Translations under genes and position numbers: made by a program
DNA from: Marinobacter iranensis
GTDB taxonomy: Bacteria; Pseudomonadota; Gammaproteobacteria; Pseudomonadales; Oleiphilaceae
Reading direction: 5' to 3'
Length of the DNA stretch: 64,000 nucleotides
NCBI RefSeq assembly: GCF_029207565.1
Contig: NZ_JANCMW010000008.1
Location: forward strand, 60,441 to 124,440
Part shown: positions 12,644 to 22,657 of the stretch, in pieces
Layout of the letters: every line of letters begins with the position of its first letter
Position numbering within the stretch: the first letter of the stretch is position 1
Notes under the pieces: generated by a model
The model's input: the letters and a program-made list of their open reading frames with translations, nothing else
The model's database searches: none
Told to the model about the DNA's origin: nothing

Positions 12644-14824
12644 ATGGAGCCGCATGTGCCCCGAACCGCGCGCATAGCATTGAACCGCCCACTCCGGCGG
12701 CTGTTTGATTACCTGGTACCGGACCACATAACACTGCAAAAGGGTCAGCGTGTAACGATCCCCTTCGGAAGACAGACGGCTACCGGGCTGGTGGTCGATA
12801 CCGACGCACAACCCCCGGAAGGTATTACCCTCAAGCCAGTAAGATCTGTGTGTGAAGAATGGCCGGCACTGCCGCCGGAAACCTTCCGTTTGCTCAGTTG
12901 GGCATCCGATTATTACCAGCACCCACTTGGAGAGTGCCTTTTTACAGCACTTCCACCGGCCCTTCGCCGCGGCAGGCCTGCAGCAGAGAAAAAGGATGCG
13001 TATTGGCAGGCCTGTGGCGACCCGGCCCTGCTCCCCGGCAACGCAATACGGCAAAGAGAACTGCTGGCCTGGCTACAACGGCAACCCGGAGGTGCGGCCA
13101 GCAAACAAATCGTACGGGCAGGCTTCACCCAGTCGCAAATCAGAAGCCTGCAAAGCAAGGAACTGATTCGTGAGACCGCCCCGCCCGATCCAGCCGGCGT
13201 GCCCGAGGAGACTCGTAACCGCATTCCACTGCTATCCCCCGCACAACAGGACGCTGCGAACCAGCTTCCGTTGCCGGGGGACGGCTTTGCAACGGCGCTT
13301 CTGTTTGGCATCACCGGGAGCGGAAAAACCGAACTGTACCTCCATTATCTGAAGCGTCATTTAGGTGATCAAAACCAGGCGCTGGTGCTGGTCCCCGAGA
13401 TCAACCTGACACCCCAGACCGTTGCCCGCTTCCAACACTATTTTGGCTCGCGCATTGTGGTATGGCATTCAGCGCTGAACGATGGCGAACGACTCTCAAC
13501 CTGGCTGAAAATCCACAATGGCGAGCCGGTGATACTGATTGGCACCCGCTCTGCAGTACTGCTGCCTTTTACCCGCCTGAAAACCATCATTGTGGATGAG
13601 GAACACGACAGCTCCTATAAACAGGGCGAGGGTTTCCGATACTCCGGACGGGATACCGCCGTATACCGGGCGCACCTGAATAACTGCCCCGTCATCCTCG
13701 GCTCGGCCACTCCTTCCATGGAGTCCTACCATAACGCCCTCGCTGGCAAATACTCCCTGGTAAAACTGGAAGAGCGAGCGGGGACTGCAAAACCGCCCCA
13801 GATAAAGCTTCTGGACATCCGCAGCCGCCCACTGGAAGGGGGAATCTCCCGCCCTGCCCTGCAAGCCATCGAGAAGTGCCTGAAAGATGGGCAGCAGGCG
13901 TTGGTATTTGTGAATCGCCGGGGTTTTGCCCCGGTGATGATGTGTTTCGACTGCGGCCATATGGTTGAGTGCCCTCACTGCGATACACGCCTGACCTACC
14001 ACCGCCGTGATCGCGCGATGCGCTGCCACCACTGTGACTTCCAGACGGCAGCCACAGACCAGTGCCCTAAATGCGACAGTGATGCCTTTAAACCCGTCGG
14101 CCAGGGCACCGAGCGTAGCGAGGACATACTCACCACCCAGTTCCCGGATTATCCCGTTGTGCGGGTGGACAGGGACAGCACCCAGCGCAAAGGCAGCATC
14201 CAGGGTATTCTCAAGAAGGTGAACAGTGGGCACCCATGCATCCTTGTAGGTACCCAAATGCTGGCCAAGGGACACGACTTTCCCAATGTCACCCTTGTGG
14301 TGGTGGTCAACGCTGACGGCGGCCTGTTTAGTGTGGACTTTCGCGCCCCGGAACAGCTGATTCAGACACTGCTGCAGGTAAGCGGCCGTGCCGGTCGCGG
14401 GGAAAAGCCCGGTGAAGTGCTGGTTCAGACCTGCCATAGCGATCACCCCCTGCTCCGCTCACTGGCTGAAGGGTACTACCTACCAGTCGCAGACCAGTTG
14501 CTCGCCGAACGGGAAACAGGGCAGCTACCGCCCTATCGCGCCATGGCCATTTTCAGGGCGGAGGCCGAGACAATGGAGAAAAGTCTTCGGTTACTGGATA
14601 CCATCAAATCCCGAGCCCTTTCCGACAAGGTCGAGATCTGGGGCCCTTTGCCCGCCTTGATCGCCCGCCGGGCTGACCGCCACCGGGCGCAATTGGTAAT
14701 GCTCTGCGATAACCGAAAATATCTTAACCAACGGCTTGCCCGCCTATGTGAACTATTGGATCAGAATAAACAGTCCGCAGGCCTGAAATGGGTAATCGAT
14801 GTAGACCCGCAAGAAACCGGCTGA
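12644..14824 (+). CDS. priA: Primosomal protein N', replication restart helicase PriA
   Basis: 726 aa from this ATG. It recognises abandoned forks and loads the replisome. The N-terminal 3'-end-binding domain (RIALNRPLRRLFDYLVP) is followed by a superfamily 2 helicase with Walker A GITGSGKTE (about 222-230) and DEEH (about 317), and the Cys-rich zinc module (about 430-475, CFDCGH...CPHC...CHHC...CPKC). No good Shine-Dalgarno precedes 12644. An upstream in-frame TTG at 12596 has GGGAA nearby, but the N-terminus aligns with PriA from 12644. Confidence 0.95.
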   Translation: MEPHVPRTARIALNRPLRRLFDYLVPDHITLQKGQRVTIPFGRQTATGLVVDTDAQPPEGITLKPVRSVCEEWPALPPETFRLLSWASDYYQHPLGECLFTALPPALRRGRPAAEKKDAYWQACGDPALLPGNAIRQRELLAWLQRQPGGAASKQIVRAGFTQSQIRSLQSKELIRETAPPDPAGVPEETRNRIPLLSPAQQDAANQLPLPGDGFATALLFGITGSGKTELYLHYLKRHLGDQNQALVLVPEINLTPQTVARFQHYFGSRIVVWHSALNDGERLSTWLKIHNGEPVILIGTRSAVLLPFTRLKTIIVDEEHDSSYKQGEGFRYSGRDTAVYRAHLNNCPVILGSATPSMESYHNALAGKYSLVKLEERAGTAKPPQIKLLDIRSRPLEGGISRPALQAIEKCLKDGQQALVFVNRRGFAPVMMCFDCGHMVECPHCDTRLTYHRRDRAMRCHHCDFQTAATDQCPKCDSDAFKPVGQGTERSEDILTTQFPDYPVVRVDRDSTQRKGSIQGILKKVNSGHPCILVGTQMLAKGHDFPNVTLVVVVNADGGLFSVDFRAPEQLIQTLLQVSGRAGRGEKPGEVLVQTCHSDHPLLRSLAEGYYLPVADQLLAERETGQLPPYRAMAIFRAEAETMEKSLRLLDTIKSRALSDKVEIWGPLPALIARRADRHRAQLVMLCDNRKYLNQRLARLCELLDQNKQSAGLKWVIDVDPQETG

Positions 14825-15025
14825 GATGGCCATTACTTTACACCTCAATAAATTACAAACTTTTTCAAAAAGGAGTGTGAATCACCATTGCCGATTCGTA
14901 ACCTGTGCTATGATTTTGAGCAAACTAACTTCGTAAACTGATGAAAATACCGAAGCTTGCGTATCTCATGCTGGGTATACGCGGTAAAAAGGCCTTTGCT
15001 GTAACGATTATTGGAGAACAAGATA

Positions 15026-16726
15026 ATGTCAGGGAAATTTCTTACTCGTGCGTCAGTTATATCTCTAGCACTGCTTCTCGCTGCTTGTGGCGGCGACGAC
15101 AGCTCCTCGTCTCTTGCTGGGACAGGAGGCAGTAACGGGGGCGCTAACGACGGCGGCGGCTCAACTGGAGATGGGGAACAAACAATATCACTAGAACTCG
15201 GGACTGGCAGTGGGTCCAATTTTCAGTCAGGAAACATGGTGGTTTCCGCAACCAACCTCTCTTCCGGTGGGTCAACCAGGCTCGAATTTAACGTAGTAAA
15301 TGCTGCTGCCGGAAACTCTATATACAACTCCGAAGAAACGTCGGTAACCATCTCATCTTTATGTCAAAGTGCTGTTTTTGATACTCCGATAACCACGGCA
15401 TCTGGCTCCTTCAGTACGACTTATGAAGCCGGGTGCGCCGGGACCGACACCATAACTGCCCGACTATCCAATGGTTCGAGTGCAACAGCCAATATTAACG
15501 TTGCAGCTCCAGAAATCGGAGAGCTAGAATTTTTAACGGTATCTCCTGACTCAATTGCGCTTAGCGGCAGTTCCACCAGTGGAAGGCCCAGCGTTTCAGA
15601 TGTCACCTTCCAGCTCAACGACAGGAATGGCAATCCGATTACCACAGGCGAAGAAATTGAGTTCACTCTGTCTACAACAGTCGGAGGCATCTCATTGTCC
15701 CAAACATCAACTGAAACTGATGAAGAGGGAGTGGCTTCAACGCGAGTAAATGCCGGGACAGTAGCAACGGTCGTCAGTGTAACGGCGACATACACACCAG
15801 ACTCAGGAACTACTATCCAGACAACTTCTGCGCCCATTTCGATAAGCGCGACGATCCCCGATCAAGATAGTTTTTCGCTCTCAGTTGAAGAGAACTTTTT
15901 GCCAAATGCTAGAAACTATGACGGCGTAATCGTCCCAATTACGATACGTGCAGCTGATAGAAACAATAATCGCATTGGCGATGCTGTAGTGAACTTCCTG
16001 ACAAACTCTGGCTCGGTACAAAGCGAGTGCATCCTACAAGATGGAGCATGCTCCATAGAATGGATTAGCCAAAACCCCCGGTCTAATGATGGCGTGGCTC
16101 TAATACTCGCACGCACAGTCGGCGAGGAAAGCTTTAGAGATCAGAACAGCGATGGCAAATACGTTCAGTCGGAAGATGACTTCAATGCCGCCCAAGATGA
16201 TCTGGGGGAAGCTTTCTTGGACCGAAACCGAAATGGAGCTTTCGACCCAGGTGAAGAGTACTTTGACTATAACAGCAACGGCCAATACGACTCTCCGAAC
16301 GGGATTTATAACGGCACTGCATGCATGGATACGAGCGGAGTGGAATGCACCACCTCATTGCTGGAGATAACACGGACTGGCAAACTGTTTTTAGCTAGCG
16401 ATGACATCGAAATCACGTTCACAACGGCAGTACAACCTGGGCAGGTTTGCGCAAAGATTGCCGGTGTTTTTACAGACGATATTGGAGCCCTTATTGCCGG
16501 TCCTCCTCCAGGTGGGACAGAGATTGCGTTCTCAACCACGAACGGTACGGTGGTCGCTCCGAGCAGCTTTAGCTCACCCACAGCTTACCGGGAAACGCCT
16601 GTAGAGCGGTGCGTTACTGTGGAAGGCGACGACACACCATCAACTGGAACATTCACCGTAGAAGTCACGCCTCCAGCTCCATACAATAGCGATCCGTTTG
16701 TAGAGCAAGCCCCGATTTCCGACTGA
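15026..16726 (+). CDS. Secreted Ig-like lipoprotein with Asp/Asn calcium-site repeats
   Basis: 566 aa. The signal peptide ends in lipobox LAAC, giving a lipidated Cys, followed by a Ser/Gly-rich linker with GGDDSSSS and GGSNGGANDGGGS. The body is beta-rich, with at least two bacterial Ig-like (Big-type) repeats (around 160-270 and 280-360). It then has three loops of the DxNxxGxxD kind (DQNSDGKY, DRNRNGAFDPGE, DYNSNGQYD) typical of calcium sites. ATG at 15026 follows GGAG at about 10 nt; an upstream in-frame TTG at 15011 is less likely. Base composition is visibly lower in GC than the flanking priA and argS. No enzymatic domain is recognised; a surface role is inferred. Confidence 0.75.
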   Translation: MSGKFLTRASVISLALLLAACGGDDSSSSLAGTGGSNGGANDGGGSTGDGEQTISLELGTGSGSNFQSGNMVVSATNLSSGGSTRLEFNVVNAAAGNSIYNSEETSVTISSLCQSAVFDTPITTASGSFSTTYEAGCAGTDTITARLSNGSSATANINVAAPEIGELEFLTVSPDSIALSGSSTSGRPSVSDVTFQLNDRNGNPITTGEEIEFTLSTTVGGISLSQTSTETDEEGVASTRVNAGTVATVVSVTATYTPDSGTTIQTTSAPISISATIPDQDSFSLSVEENFLPNARNYDGVIVPITIRAADRNNNRIGDAVVNFLTNSGSVQSECILQDGACSIEWISQNPRSNDGVALILARTVGEESFRDQNSDGKYVQSEDDFNAAQDDLGEAFLDRNRNGAFDPGEEYFDYNSNGQYDSPNGIYNGTACMDTSGVECTTSLLEITRTGKLFLASDDIEITFTTAVQPGQVCAKIAGVFTDDIGALIAGPPPGGTEIAFSTTNGTVVAPSSFSSPTAYRETPVERCVTVEGDDTPSTGTFTVEVTPPAPYNSDPFVEQAPISD

Positions 16727-16734
16727 TCTACTCA

Positions 16735-16773
16735 GGTTGGGGGTCCCGCAGGAACGATGCGGGGCCCCAAATT
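16735..16773 (+). terminator. GC-rich hairpin after the Ig-like lipoprotein gene
   Basis: A 13-14 bp imperfect stem (TTGGGGGTCCCGCA with TGCGGGGCCCCAA) around GGAACGA lies a few bases past the stop. There is no strong T-run, so termination is likely but not proved. Confidence 0.6.
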
Positions 16774-16873
16774 TGAGCCATCCCCCTCTTTCAGTGATAA
16801 TATCCGCCTTCCGAGTACTTGGGCGTCCCGGACCCTAGCTTCAATTCTCTTATAACCCGAGTCATCCGACAGC

Positions 16874-18559
16874 ATGAAAGAGACCGTATCCGAACTGCTC
16901 CAGTCCGCACTGGCAACCCTTCAATCCGAAGGCACACTGCCCGCAAATCAAACCTTTACACCACAGGTAGGCAACACCAAGGACAAATCCCATGGTGACT
17001 ATGCCTGCAATATCGCACTGGTAGCATCGAAGGCGGCGGGTTGCCCGCCACGAAAGCTGGCAGAAGCACTGGTGGAACGGCTACCGAACAGTAGCGCTGT
17101 CGATAAGGTGGAGATTGCAGGGCCGGGCTTTATCAACTTTTTCATGAGTACCGCCAGCGCCTTTGAAGTCGTCAACACAATTCTGGACGAAGCCGGGCAT
17201 TACGGCCGCAACAGGAACGGCAACGGTGAAAAGGTCCAGGTGGAGTTCGTCTCGGCCAACCCCACCGGCCCCTTACACGTGGGCCACGGCCGTGGCGCGG
17301 CAATCGGTGACTGCCTCAGCCGCCTGCTGGAAGCCAACGGCTACGAGGTTACTCGCGAGTTTTACTACAACGATGCAGGGGCCCAGATCAACAATCTGGC
17401 GCTTTCCGTACAGTCGCGGGTAAAGGGGCTGACGCCGGAAGACGAGAACTGGCCCGCCGACGGGTACCGCGGTGACTACATCACCGATGTGGCCAATGCC
17501 TATCTCGCCGGAGAAACCGTCACCGCGGACGACCGCGAAGTCACCGGCAAAGCCGACCCTGACGATCAGCAAGCCATTCAGGAATTTGCCGTTGCCTACC
17601 TGCGTCGTGAACAGGATCTGGACCTGAAAGCCTTTGGCGTGGAATTCGATGTGTATTTCCTGGAGTCGTCCCTGTATGAGAATGGCAAGGTGGAGGAAGC
17701 CGTCGAGCGCCTGCAGGAAAACGGTTATACCTACGAACATGACGGGGCGATGTGGCTGAAAACCACCGAATTCGGTGACGACAAAGACCGCGTGATGCGC
17801 AAGAAAGACGGCGGCTATACCTACTTCCTGCCCGATGTTGCCTATCATCTGGACAAATGGCAGCGGGGGTTCACCACGGTCATCAACGAACAGGGAGCCG
17901 ACCATCACTCCACCGTCACCCGGGTCCGCGCCGGCCTGCAGGCATTGAATGTTGGCATTCCCAAGGGGTGGCCGGACTACGTGTTGCACCAGATGGTGAT
18001 GGTGACCCGTTCAGGCCAGGAAGTGAAGATTTCCAAGCGCGCCGGTAGTTACGTGACTGTCCGCGACCTGATTGACGAAGTGGGCCGCGACGCGACCCGC
18101 TTTTTCCTGGCTGCACGCCGGGTAGACTCCCAGTTGACCTTCGATATCGATTTGGCCCGCTCCCAGACCAATGAAAACCCGGTCTATTACATTCAGTATG
18201 CCCATGCGCGTATCTGCAGTGTGCTGAGAAAACTGAAAGAGGAAGGTGTTGAACGTGGGCTGAACGAGTGCGTGGGCGACCTTTCCCTACTGACACTTGA
18301 TGAAGAGAAGGACCTGGCCAACCAGTTGGCGAAGTACCCCGAGCTGATCGAGAGCTCCGCCAAACTGCGGGAACCACACCATCTCGCACACTATCTTCGG
18401 GATCTTGCCGGGCAGTTCCACACCTACTATAACGCTCATAAGGTATTGATCGAAGACACCGCTGTCCGGGACGCCCGGATATCGCTGTATCTTGCCATCA
18501 GGCAGGTGATTGCCAATGGCCTGGACCTCCTCGGGGTGAGCGCACCGGAAGAGATGTAA
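16874..18559 (+). CDS. argS: Arginyl-tRNA synthetase
   Basis: 561 aa class I synthetase charging tRNA-Arg. The N-terminal additional domain (Add-1), the HIGH-type motif PLHVGHGRG (about 131-139), the KISKRAG version of KMSKS (about 385) and the DALR anticodon-binding C-terminus ending [10 protein letters not shown] are all present. It is followed after 61 bp by the SPOR gene and then hslVU, a standard gammaproteobacterial order. Confidence 0.97.
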   Translation: MKETVSELLQSALATLQSEGTLPANQTFTPQVGNTKDKSHGDYACNIALVASKAAGCPPRKLAEALVERLPNSSAVDKVEIAGPGFINFFMSTASAFEVVNTILDEAGHYGRNRNGNGEKVQVEFVSANPTGPLHVGHGRGAAIGDCLSRLLEANGYEVTREFYYNDAGAQINNLALSVQSRVKGLTPEDENWPADGYRGDYITDVANAYLAGETVTADDREVTGKADPDDQQAIQEFAVAYLRREQDLDLKAFGVEFDVYFLESSLYENGKVEEAVERLQENGYTYEHDGAMWLKTTEFGDDKDRVMRKKDGGYTYFLPDVAYHLDKWQRGFTTVINEQGADHHSTVTRVRAGLQALNVGIPKGWPDYVLHQMVMVTRSGQEVKISKRAGSYVTVRDLIDEVGRDATRFFLAARRVDSQLTFDIDLARSQTNENPVYYIQYAHARICSVLRKLKEEGVERGLNECVGDLSLLTLDEEKDLANQLAKYPELIESSAKLREPHHLAHYLRDLAGQFHTYYNAHKVLIEDTAVRDARISLYLAIRQVIANGLDLLGVSAPEEM

Positions 18560-18620
18560 CGCCTAAAACTTGATGATCCAGCTCTGAATATCCAGGCAAG
18601 CAACAGGAAACCACCCGGCC

Positions 18621-19253
18621 ATGTCCCGAGACTACGCCCGCAAATCCAGACCGACCAGCAAGTCGGCAACACCCACGAGGGCAGCAAAACCGGTGCGTAA
18701 GCAGAAACAAACGGCTAAACGCCCCGCAGCAGCAAAATCACAACAGGGAGGGCTTTCCTTGCGCTGGATTCTGTCTCTTGCGGCGGTCGGCGGGTTTGTT
18801 GGCTTCATCGCCTACCTGAATTCGCTACCAACCATCGAACCGCAACGGGGAGGACAAGCCGAAACGGCCAAGCCGCCTGTCGTCAAAGAGAAAGCCCCGG
18901 AAACAGCCAGAGAAGAGAAACCCGGCTTTCGTTTTTACGATATGCTGCCAGACTCCGAAGTGGTTCCTCCCGACGTTGAGGAATATACCCCCGGCCCCAG
19001 CCAACAGACGTTCGATTACCTGGTCCAGACCGGCTCTTTCCGCCAACAGGAAGATGCCGAAAGGCAGCGGGCTGAAATTGCGTTCCAGGGCCTTCGGGCC
19101 AAGGTCAAGCGCATTGATCTTGACGGCGGCAGCACCTGGTATCGCGTGAATGTGGGCCCGTTCACTTCACGCAGCCAGATGAACGCGGCCGTCGACAAGC
19201 TGGTCAACCTGAATATCCAGCCATTGGTCCGAAAAATCCCCAAAGAGGGCTGA
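18621..19253 (+). CDS. SPOR-domain protein, FtsN-like
   Basis: 210 aa. A basic cytoplasmic N-terminus rich in Lys/Arg/Ala is followed by one transmembrane helix (about 50-68), a Pro/Glu linker and a C-terminal SPOR domain (about 132-207, FDYLVQTGSFRQQEDAERQRA...VNVGPFTSRSQM). SPOR domains bind denuded septal peptidoglycan, and the layout and place between argS and hslV match FtsN-type division proteins. Because SPOR proteins are numerous, identity with FtsN itself is inferred from context. Confidence 0.85.
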   Translation: MSRDYARKSRPTSKSATPTRAAKPVRKQKQTAKRPAAAKSQQGGLSLRWILSLAAVGGFVGFIAYLNSLPTIEPQRGGQAETAKPPVVKEKAPETAREEKPGFRFYDMLPDSEVVPPDVEEYTPGPSQQTFDYLVQTGSFRQQEDAERQRAEIAFQGLRAKVKRIDLDGGSTWYRVNVGPFTSRSQMNAAVDKLVNLNIQPLVRKIPKEG

Positions 19254-19284
19254 CAGCCCTCCGAACTCTCTCTTGCCTCCCGCC

Positions 19285-19312
19285 CTTGAAAACCGGTCAC
19301 CCGCCTCCATAA
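19285..19312 (+). promoter_or_regulatory. Likely sigma-32 (heat-shock) promoter for hslVU
   Basis: CTTGAAA at 19285-19291 is a perfect -35 for sigma-32. After 13 nt, CTCCATAA at 19305-19312 matches CCCCATNT at 6 of 8 positions. It lies about 40 bp upstream of hslV, a classic heat-shock operon. Confidence 0.75.
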
Positions 19313-19351
19313 CTGCTGAATACCGTTTTCTATCAGGCAAGTGGAGCCAGA

Positions 19352-19882
19352 ATGACTACCATACTTTCTGTCAGGCGTGACAATGAAGTTGCCATGGGTG
19401 GCGACGGCCAGGTCTCCCTCGGCAATACCGTAATGAAGGGCAATGCCCGCAAGGTTCGCCGACTCTATAACGACAAGGTGTTGGCCGGTTTTGCAGGCGG
19501 TACCGCCGACGCGTTTACCCTGTTCGAGCGCTTTGAAGCCCAACTGGAAAAGCACCAGGGCAACCTGACCCGCGCTGCGGTCGAACTGGCAAAGGACTGG
19601 CGAACGGATCGTGCCCTGCGTCGACTGGAGGCACTGTTGGCCGTTGCCGATAAGACGGCTTCACTGATCATCACCGGCAATGGCGATGTCATCGAACCCG
19701 AACAAGGGCTGATTGCCATTGGCTCCGGCGGCCCGTTCGCCCAGGCGTCCGCGAGGGCCCTTCTGGAGAACACCGACCTGAAAGCCAGCGAGATTGTGGA
19801 GAAGGGCCTGGATATCGCGGCCGACATCTGCATCTACACCAACCACAATCGCACCCTTGAAGTGCTGTCAGCCAACGACTGA
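19352..19882 (+). CDS. hslV: ATP-dependent protease peptidase subunit HslV
   Basis: 176 aa. The proteasome-like Thr protease of the HslUV (ClpQY) complex; the catalytic Thr is residue 2 after Met removal (MTTILSVR). [14 protein letters not shown], the [12 protein letters not shown] loop and [14 protein letters not shown] are diagnostic. hslU follows after 12 bp. Confidence 0.97.
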   Translation: MTTILSVRRDNEVAMGGDGQVSLGNTVMKGNARKVRRLYNDKVLAGFAGGTADAFTLFERFEAQLEKHQGNLTRAAVELAKDWRTDRALRRLEALLAVADKTASLIITGNGDVIEPEQGLIAIGSGGPFAQASARALLENTDLKASEIVEKGLDIAADICIYTNHNRTLEVLSAND

Positions 19883-19894
19883 TCCGGAGCTAGC

Positions 19895-21223
19895 ATGTCT
19901 GCAATGACCCCCCGAGAGATTGTCCACGAGCTCAACAAACACATCGTGGGCCAGGAAGAGGCCAAGCGGTCCGTGGCCATCGCCCTGCGCAATCGCTGGC
20001 GCAGGATGCAGCTGGAAAGCGGGCTGCGAGAGGAGATCACACCAAAGAACATCCTGATGATCGGCCCCACCGGCGTCGGTAAAACCGAGATCGCCCGCCG
20101 GCTGGCGAAACTGGCCGACGCTCCTTTCCTGAAGGTGGAAGCCACCAAGTTTACCGAGGTGGGTTATGTGGGCCGGGACGTGGAGTCCATTATCCGCGAC
20201 CTGGCCGACATGGCCATCAAGATGCTCCGTGAGAAGGAAATGAAGCGCCACGAGCATCGTGCCATGGACGCCGCCGAAGAACGCATTCTGGATGCCCTGC
20301 TTCCACCCCCGAGGGACTTCAAGGAAGACAGCCAGAAAACCGAGGATTCCTCCACCCGCCAGTTGTTCCGCAAGAAACTGCGCGAGGGCGAGCTGGACGA
20401 CAAGGAAATCGAGATTGATCTGCGCAATACCGGCGCCGGCGTTGAGATCATGGCACCTCCCGGCATGGAGGAAATGACCAGCCAGTTGCAGAACATGTTC
20501 TCAAGCATGTCCTCCGACAAGCGCAAGACCCGCAAGATGAAAGTGGCGGATGCCATGAAGCATGTTCGCGACGAAGAAGCCGCCAAGCTGGTCAATGAGG
20601 AAGAAATCAAGCAAAAGGCCATCCTGAGCGTTGAACAGAACGGCATTGTCTTTCTCGATGAAATTGACAAGGTTGCCAAGCGTTCCGAGAACACCTCATC
20701 CGATGTCTCTCGGGAAGGTGTGCAACGAGACCTGCTGCCACTGATTGAGGGTAGCACTGTCAGCACCAAGTACGGGGCCGTGCGAACGGATCACATCCTG
20801 TTTATCGCTTCCGGTGCTTTCCACCTGTCCAAGCCATCCGACCTGATCCCTGAACTTCAGGGCCGCCTGCCCATTCGCGTTGAGCTGCAGGCACTGACAC
20901 CGGATGACTTCAAGCGCATCCTGACGGAGCCGGATGCCTCGCTGGTACAGCAGTATGAAGCTCTGATGGGCACTGAGGGCGTCAAGCTGACCTTCACGGA
21001 AGACGCCATAGCGCGTATTGCGGAGGTCGCCTACAAGGTCAATGAAACCACGGAGAATATCGGGGCGCGGCGCCTGCACACCGTACTGGAGCGACTGCTG
21101 GAGAGCCTGTCATACGAGGCTGGCGACCAGGTGACCGACAGCTTCGAGGTGACGGCGGAGTTTGTGGACGAAAAACTGGGTGAGCTGGCTGAAGACGAAG
21201 ACCTGAGTCGCTATATCCTGTAA
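19895..21223 (+). CDS. hslU: HslUV ATPase subunit HslU
   Basis: 442 aa AAA+ unfoldase that feeds substrates to Hsl[23 protein letters not shown] begins the protein; Walker [10 protein letters not shown] (about 57-65), Walker [11 protein letters not shown] (about 250-259), an acidic I domain between them, and the C-terminal EDLSRYIL that inserts into HslV are all visible. Confidence 0.98.
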   Translation: MSAMTPREIVHELNKHIVGQEEAKRSVAIALRNRWRRMQLESGLREEITPKNILMIGPTGVGKTEIARRLAKLADAPFLKVEATKFTEVGYVGRDVESIIRDLADMAIKMLREKEMKRHEHRAMDAAEERILDALLPPPRDFKEDSQKTEDSSTRQLFRKKLREGELDDKEIEIDLRNTGAGVEIMAPPGMEEMTSQLQNMFSSMSSDKRKTRKMKVADAMKHVRDEEAAKLVNEEEIKQKAILSVEQNGIVFLDEIDKVAKRSENTSSDVSREGVQRDLLPLIEGSTVSTKYGAVRTDHILFIASGAFHLSKPSDLIPELQGRLPIRVELQALTPDDFKRILTEPDASLVQQYEALMGTEGVKLTFTEDAIARIAEVAYKVNETTENIGARRLHTVLERLLESLSYEAGDQVTDSFEVTAEFVDEKLGELAEDEDLSRYIL

Positions 21224-21254
21224 CCCATACCGGCCGCATGGCTCGAATGCATCC

Positions 21255-21293
21255 AATCAGGGCGCGCTTTCAGTGCGCCCTGATTGCTTCCCT
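21255..21293 (+). terminator. Hairpin terminator after hslU
   Basis: An 11-bp perfect stem (AATCAGGGCGC / GCGCCCTGATT) with a 9-nt loop is followed by GCTTCCCTCT. It lies between convergent hslU and the patatin-like gene. Confidence 0.75.
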
Positions 21294-21315
21294 CTGGATT
21301 ACCGAACCACGCTTT

Positions 21316-22560
21316 CTACAGCGCTTTGCTGAACAGCTCCGATACATTATCAAAGCCGGTTGCCAGCTTACCTTTCTGAGCTCTTTTCTTGCGCCCCTTG
21401 GCCACGTATAGCGGAAGCATCTCGCCATAGAGACTGGTACTGATTGTACGCTGTTCGTCTTCCAGACGGTCCCGACGCAGGCGAATACCATATTTGGCCA
21501 GTTTCGGCTCCAACTCGTCCGCACGGGTCAGCAGGTCACGGCGGGTCATCTGGTAGGCGTGTTCACACACCATTCGGCGGGACTGGAAACTGAACACGTT
21601 GGAGAAAAACAGCTTGGCGTCGTCACGAGTGGGCTCAAACAGCAGAATGTCCTTGTCCGGGTAATCCCGGGCGTACTGGGCAATACCCGACTGCATCCGG
21701 GAATACACCATGGTGCGGAACATCTGGGACAGCAGGTTGGGCATGCCTGAGCGGGTCAGCTCCCCTGGCCCCATGGTGCCGGCACGCACCGCTGCGCTGG
21801 CATCGATAGGCACTTGGGGGTTCACGGCGAAGACCAGGTCGGCACCATCCTCAAAGGCTACGGAGGCATGCAGGCCCTTTCTCAGAGTGCCATCCACGTA
21901 GTAACGCCCGTCAATGGTGACAGGAACATAGATGCCCGGCGACGAGGTACTGGCCTGAATCGCCTTTGAAATCGGTACATGATCAAAACCGGGCGCACCG
22001 AAACAGACGGCCTCGGTGCTTTCAACATCCGCGGCAACGATATACAAACTGCGCTTAAGCTGACGGAAATCGTTGGTGCGACCCAACATGGTAAAGGCCC
22101 GCTGCAGGTATTCGTGCAAGCCTTCATTATCGAAAAGGCCGGCGGGCGCTGCCTGCGCAAGGATGGTCAGCGCCTCCAGCAAACTCTGATCGTAGGGGTT
22201 GTTGACGAAACGACGTACGGCCGTTGTCACCAGGCCCGGCACCGCCAGCAAGCGGCTACCCAACTCCCGGAACGCCGGGCGGTAGAAAACCTCTGGGTGG
22301 AACGGGTGTACTTCAGCTTCGTTGCGCACGAAAATCCGGCACAACTGGGCCGTGGTCATCTGATTGGCCAGATTGGCGGCGACAAAAGAGCCGGCATTCA
22401 CCCCCACATACACATCAATATTGTTGAAATCGAGGCCATCCAACGCCTCATCAAGAGCCCGCAACGCCCCGATTTCATAAATACCGCCCAGCGGGCCACC
22501 GCCGCCAAGGGCGAGACCAATGCGAGGGCCAGGCTTGATAGCTGTTGTGGTTGCCATCAT
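21316..22560 (-). CDS. Patatin-like protein with catalytic Ser replaced by Asn
   Basis: 414 aa. The patatin fold is recognised from the oxyanion loop LALGGGGPLGG (about 16-26) and a DGT motif (YYVDGTLRKGL) where the Asp of the Ser-Asp dyad sits. The nucleophile elbow, normally GxSxG, reads GVNAG at residues 53-57, so Asn55 stands in place of Ser (codon AAT at 22396-22398). Lipase activity by the usual mechanism is therefore unlikely. The first ATG has AAGGGAT upstream at good spacing. It lies 97 bp after ptsP on the same strand and may share its transcript. Confidence 0.8.
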   Translation of the reverse strand: MMATTTAIKPGPRIGLALGGGGPLGGIYEIGALRALDEALDGLDFNNIDVYVGVNAGSFVAANLANQMTTAQLCRIFVRNEAEVHPFHPEVFYRPAFRELGSRLLAVPGLVTTAVRRFVNNPYDQSLLEALTILAQAAPAGLFDNEGLHEYLQRAFTMLGRTNDFRQLKRSLYIVAADVESTEAVCFGAPGFDHVPISKAIQASTSSPGIYVPVTIDGRYYVDGTLRKGLHASVAFEDGADLVFAVNPQVPIDASAAVRAGTMGPGELTRSGMPNLLSQMFRTMVYSRMQSGIAQYARDYPDKDILLFEPTRDDAKLFFSNVFSFQSRRMVCEHAYQMTRRDLLTRADELEPKLAKYGIRLRRDRLEDEQRTISTSLYGEMLPLYVAKGRKKRAQKGKLATGFDNVSELFSKAL

Positions 22561-22657
22561 TCGATATCCCTTTTCGGGTACTGTTGGCTATTGCCTTATA
22601 CCGTAGCAGCCAGTTTTAGAGTGCACACCCTATATAGGACCAATTGGCTATAAGCCA

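Noticed and set aside
14941..15025. Regulatory hairpin (GCGTAT...ATACGC) upstream of the Ig-like lipoprotein gene
   Set aside because: The stem is short and imperfect and matches no known regulator site.
21255..21285. Possible further member of the E element family after hslU
   Set aside because: It has a perfect 11-bp stem but only a 9-nt loop, with no ATGGAT or GGA hairpins; it fits a plain terminator.
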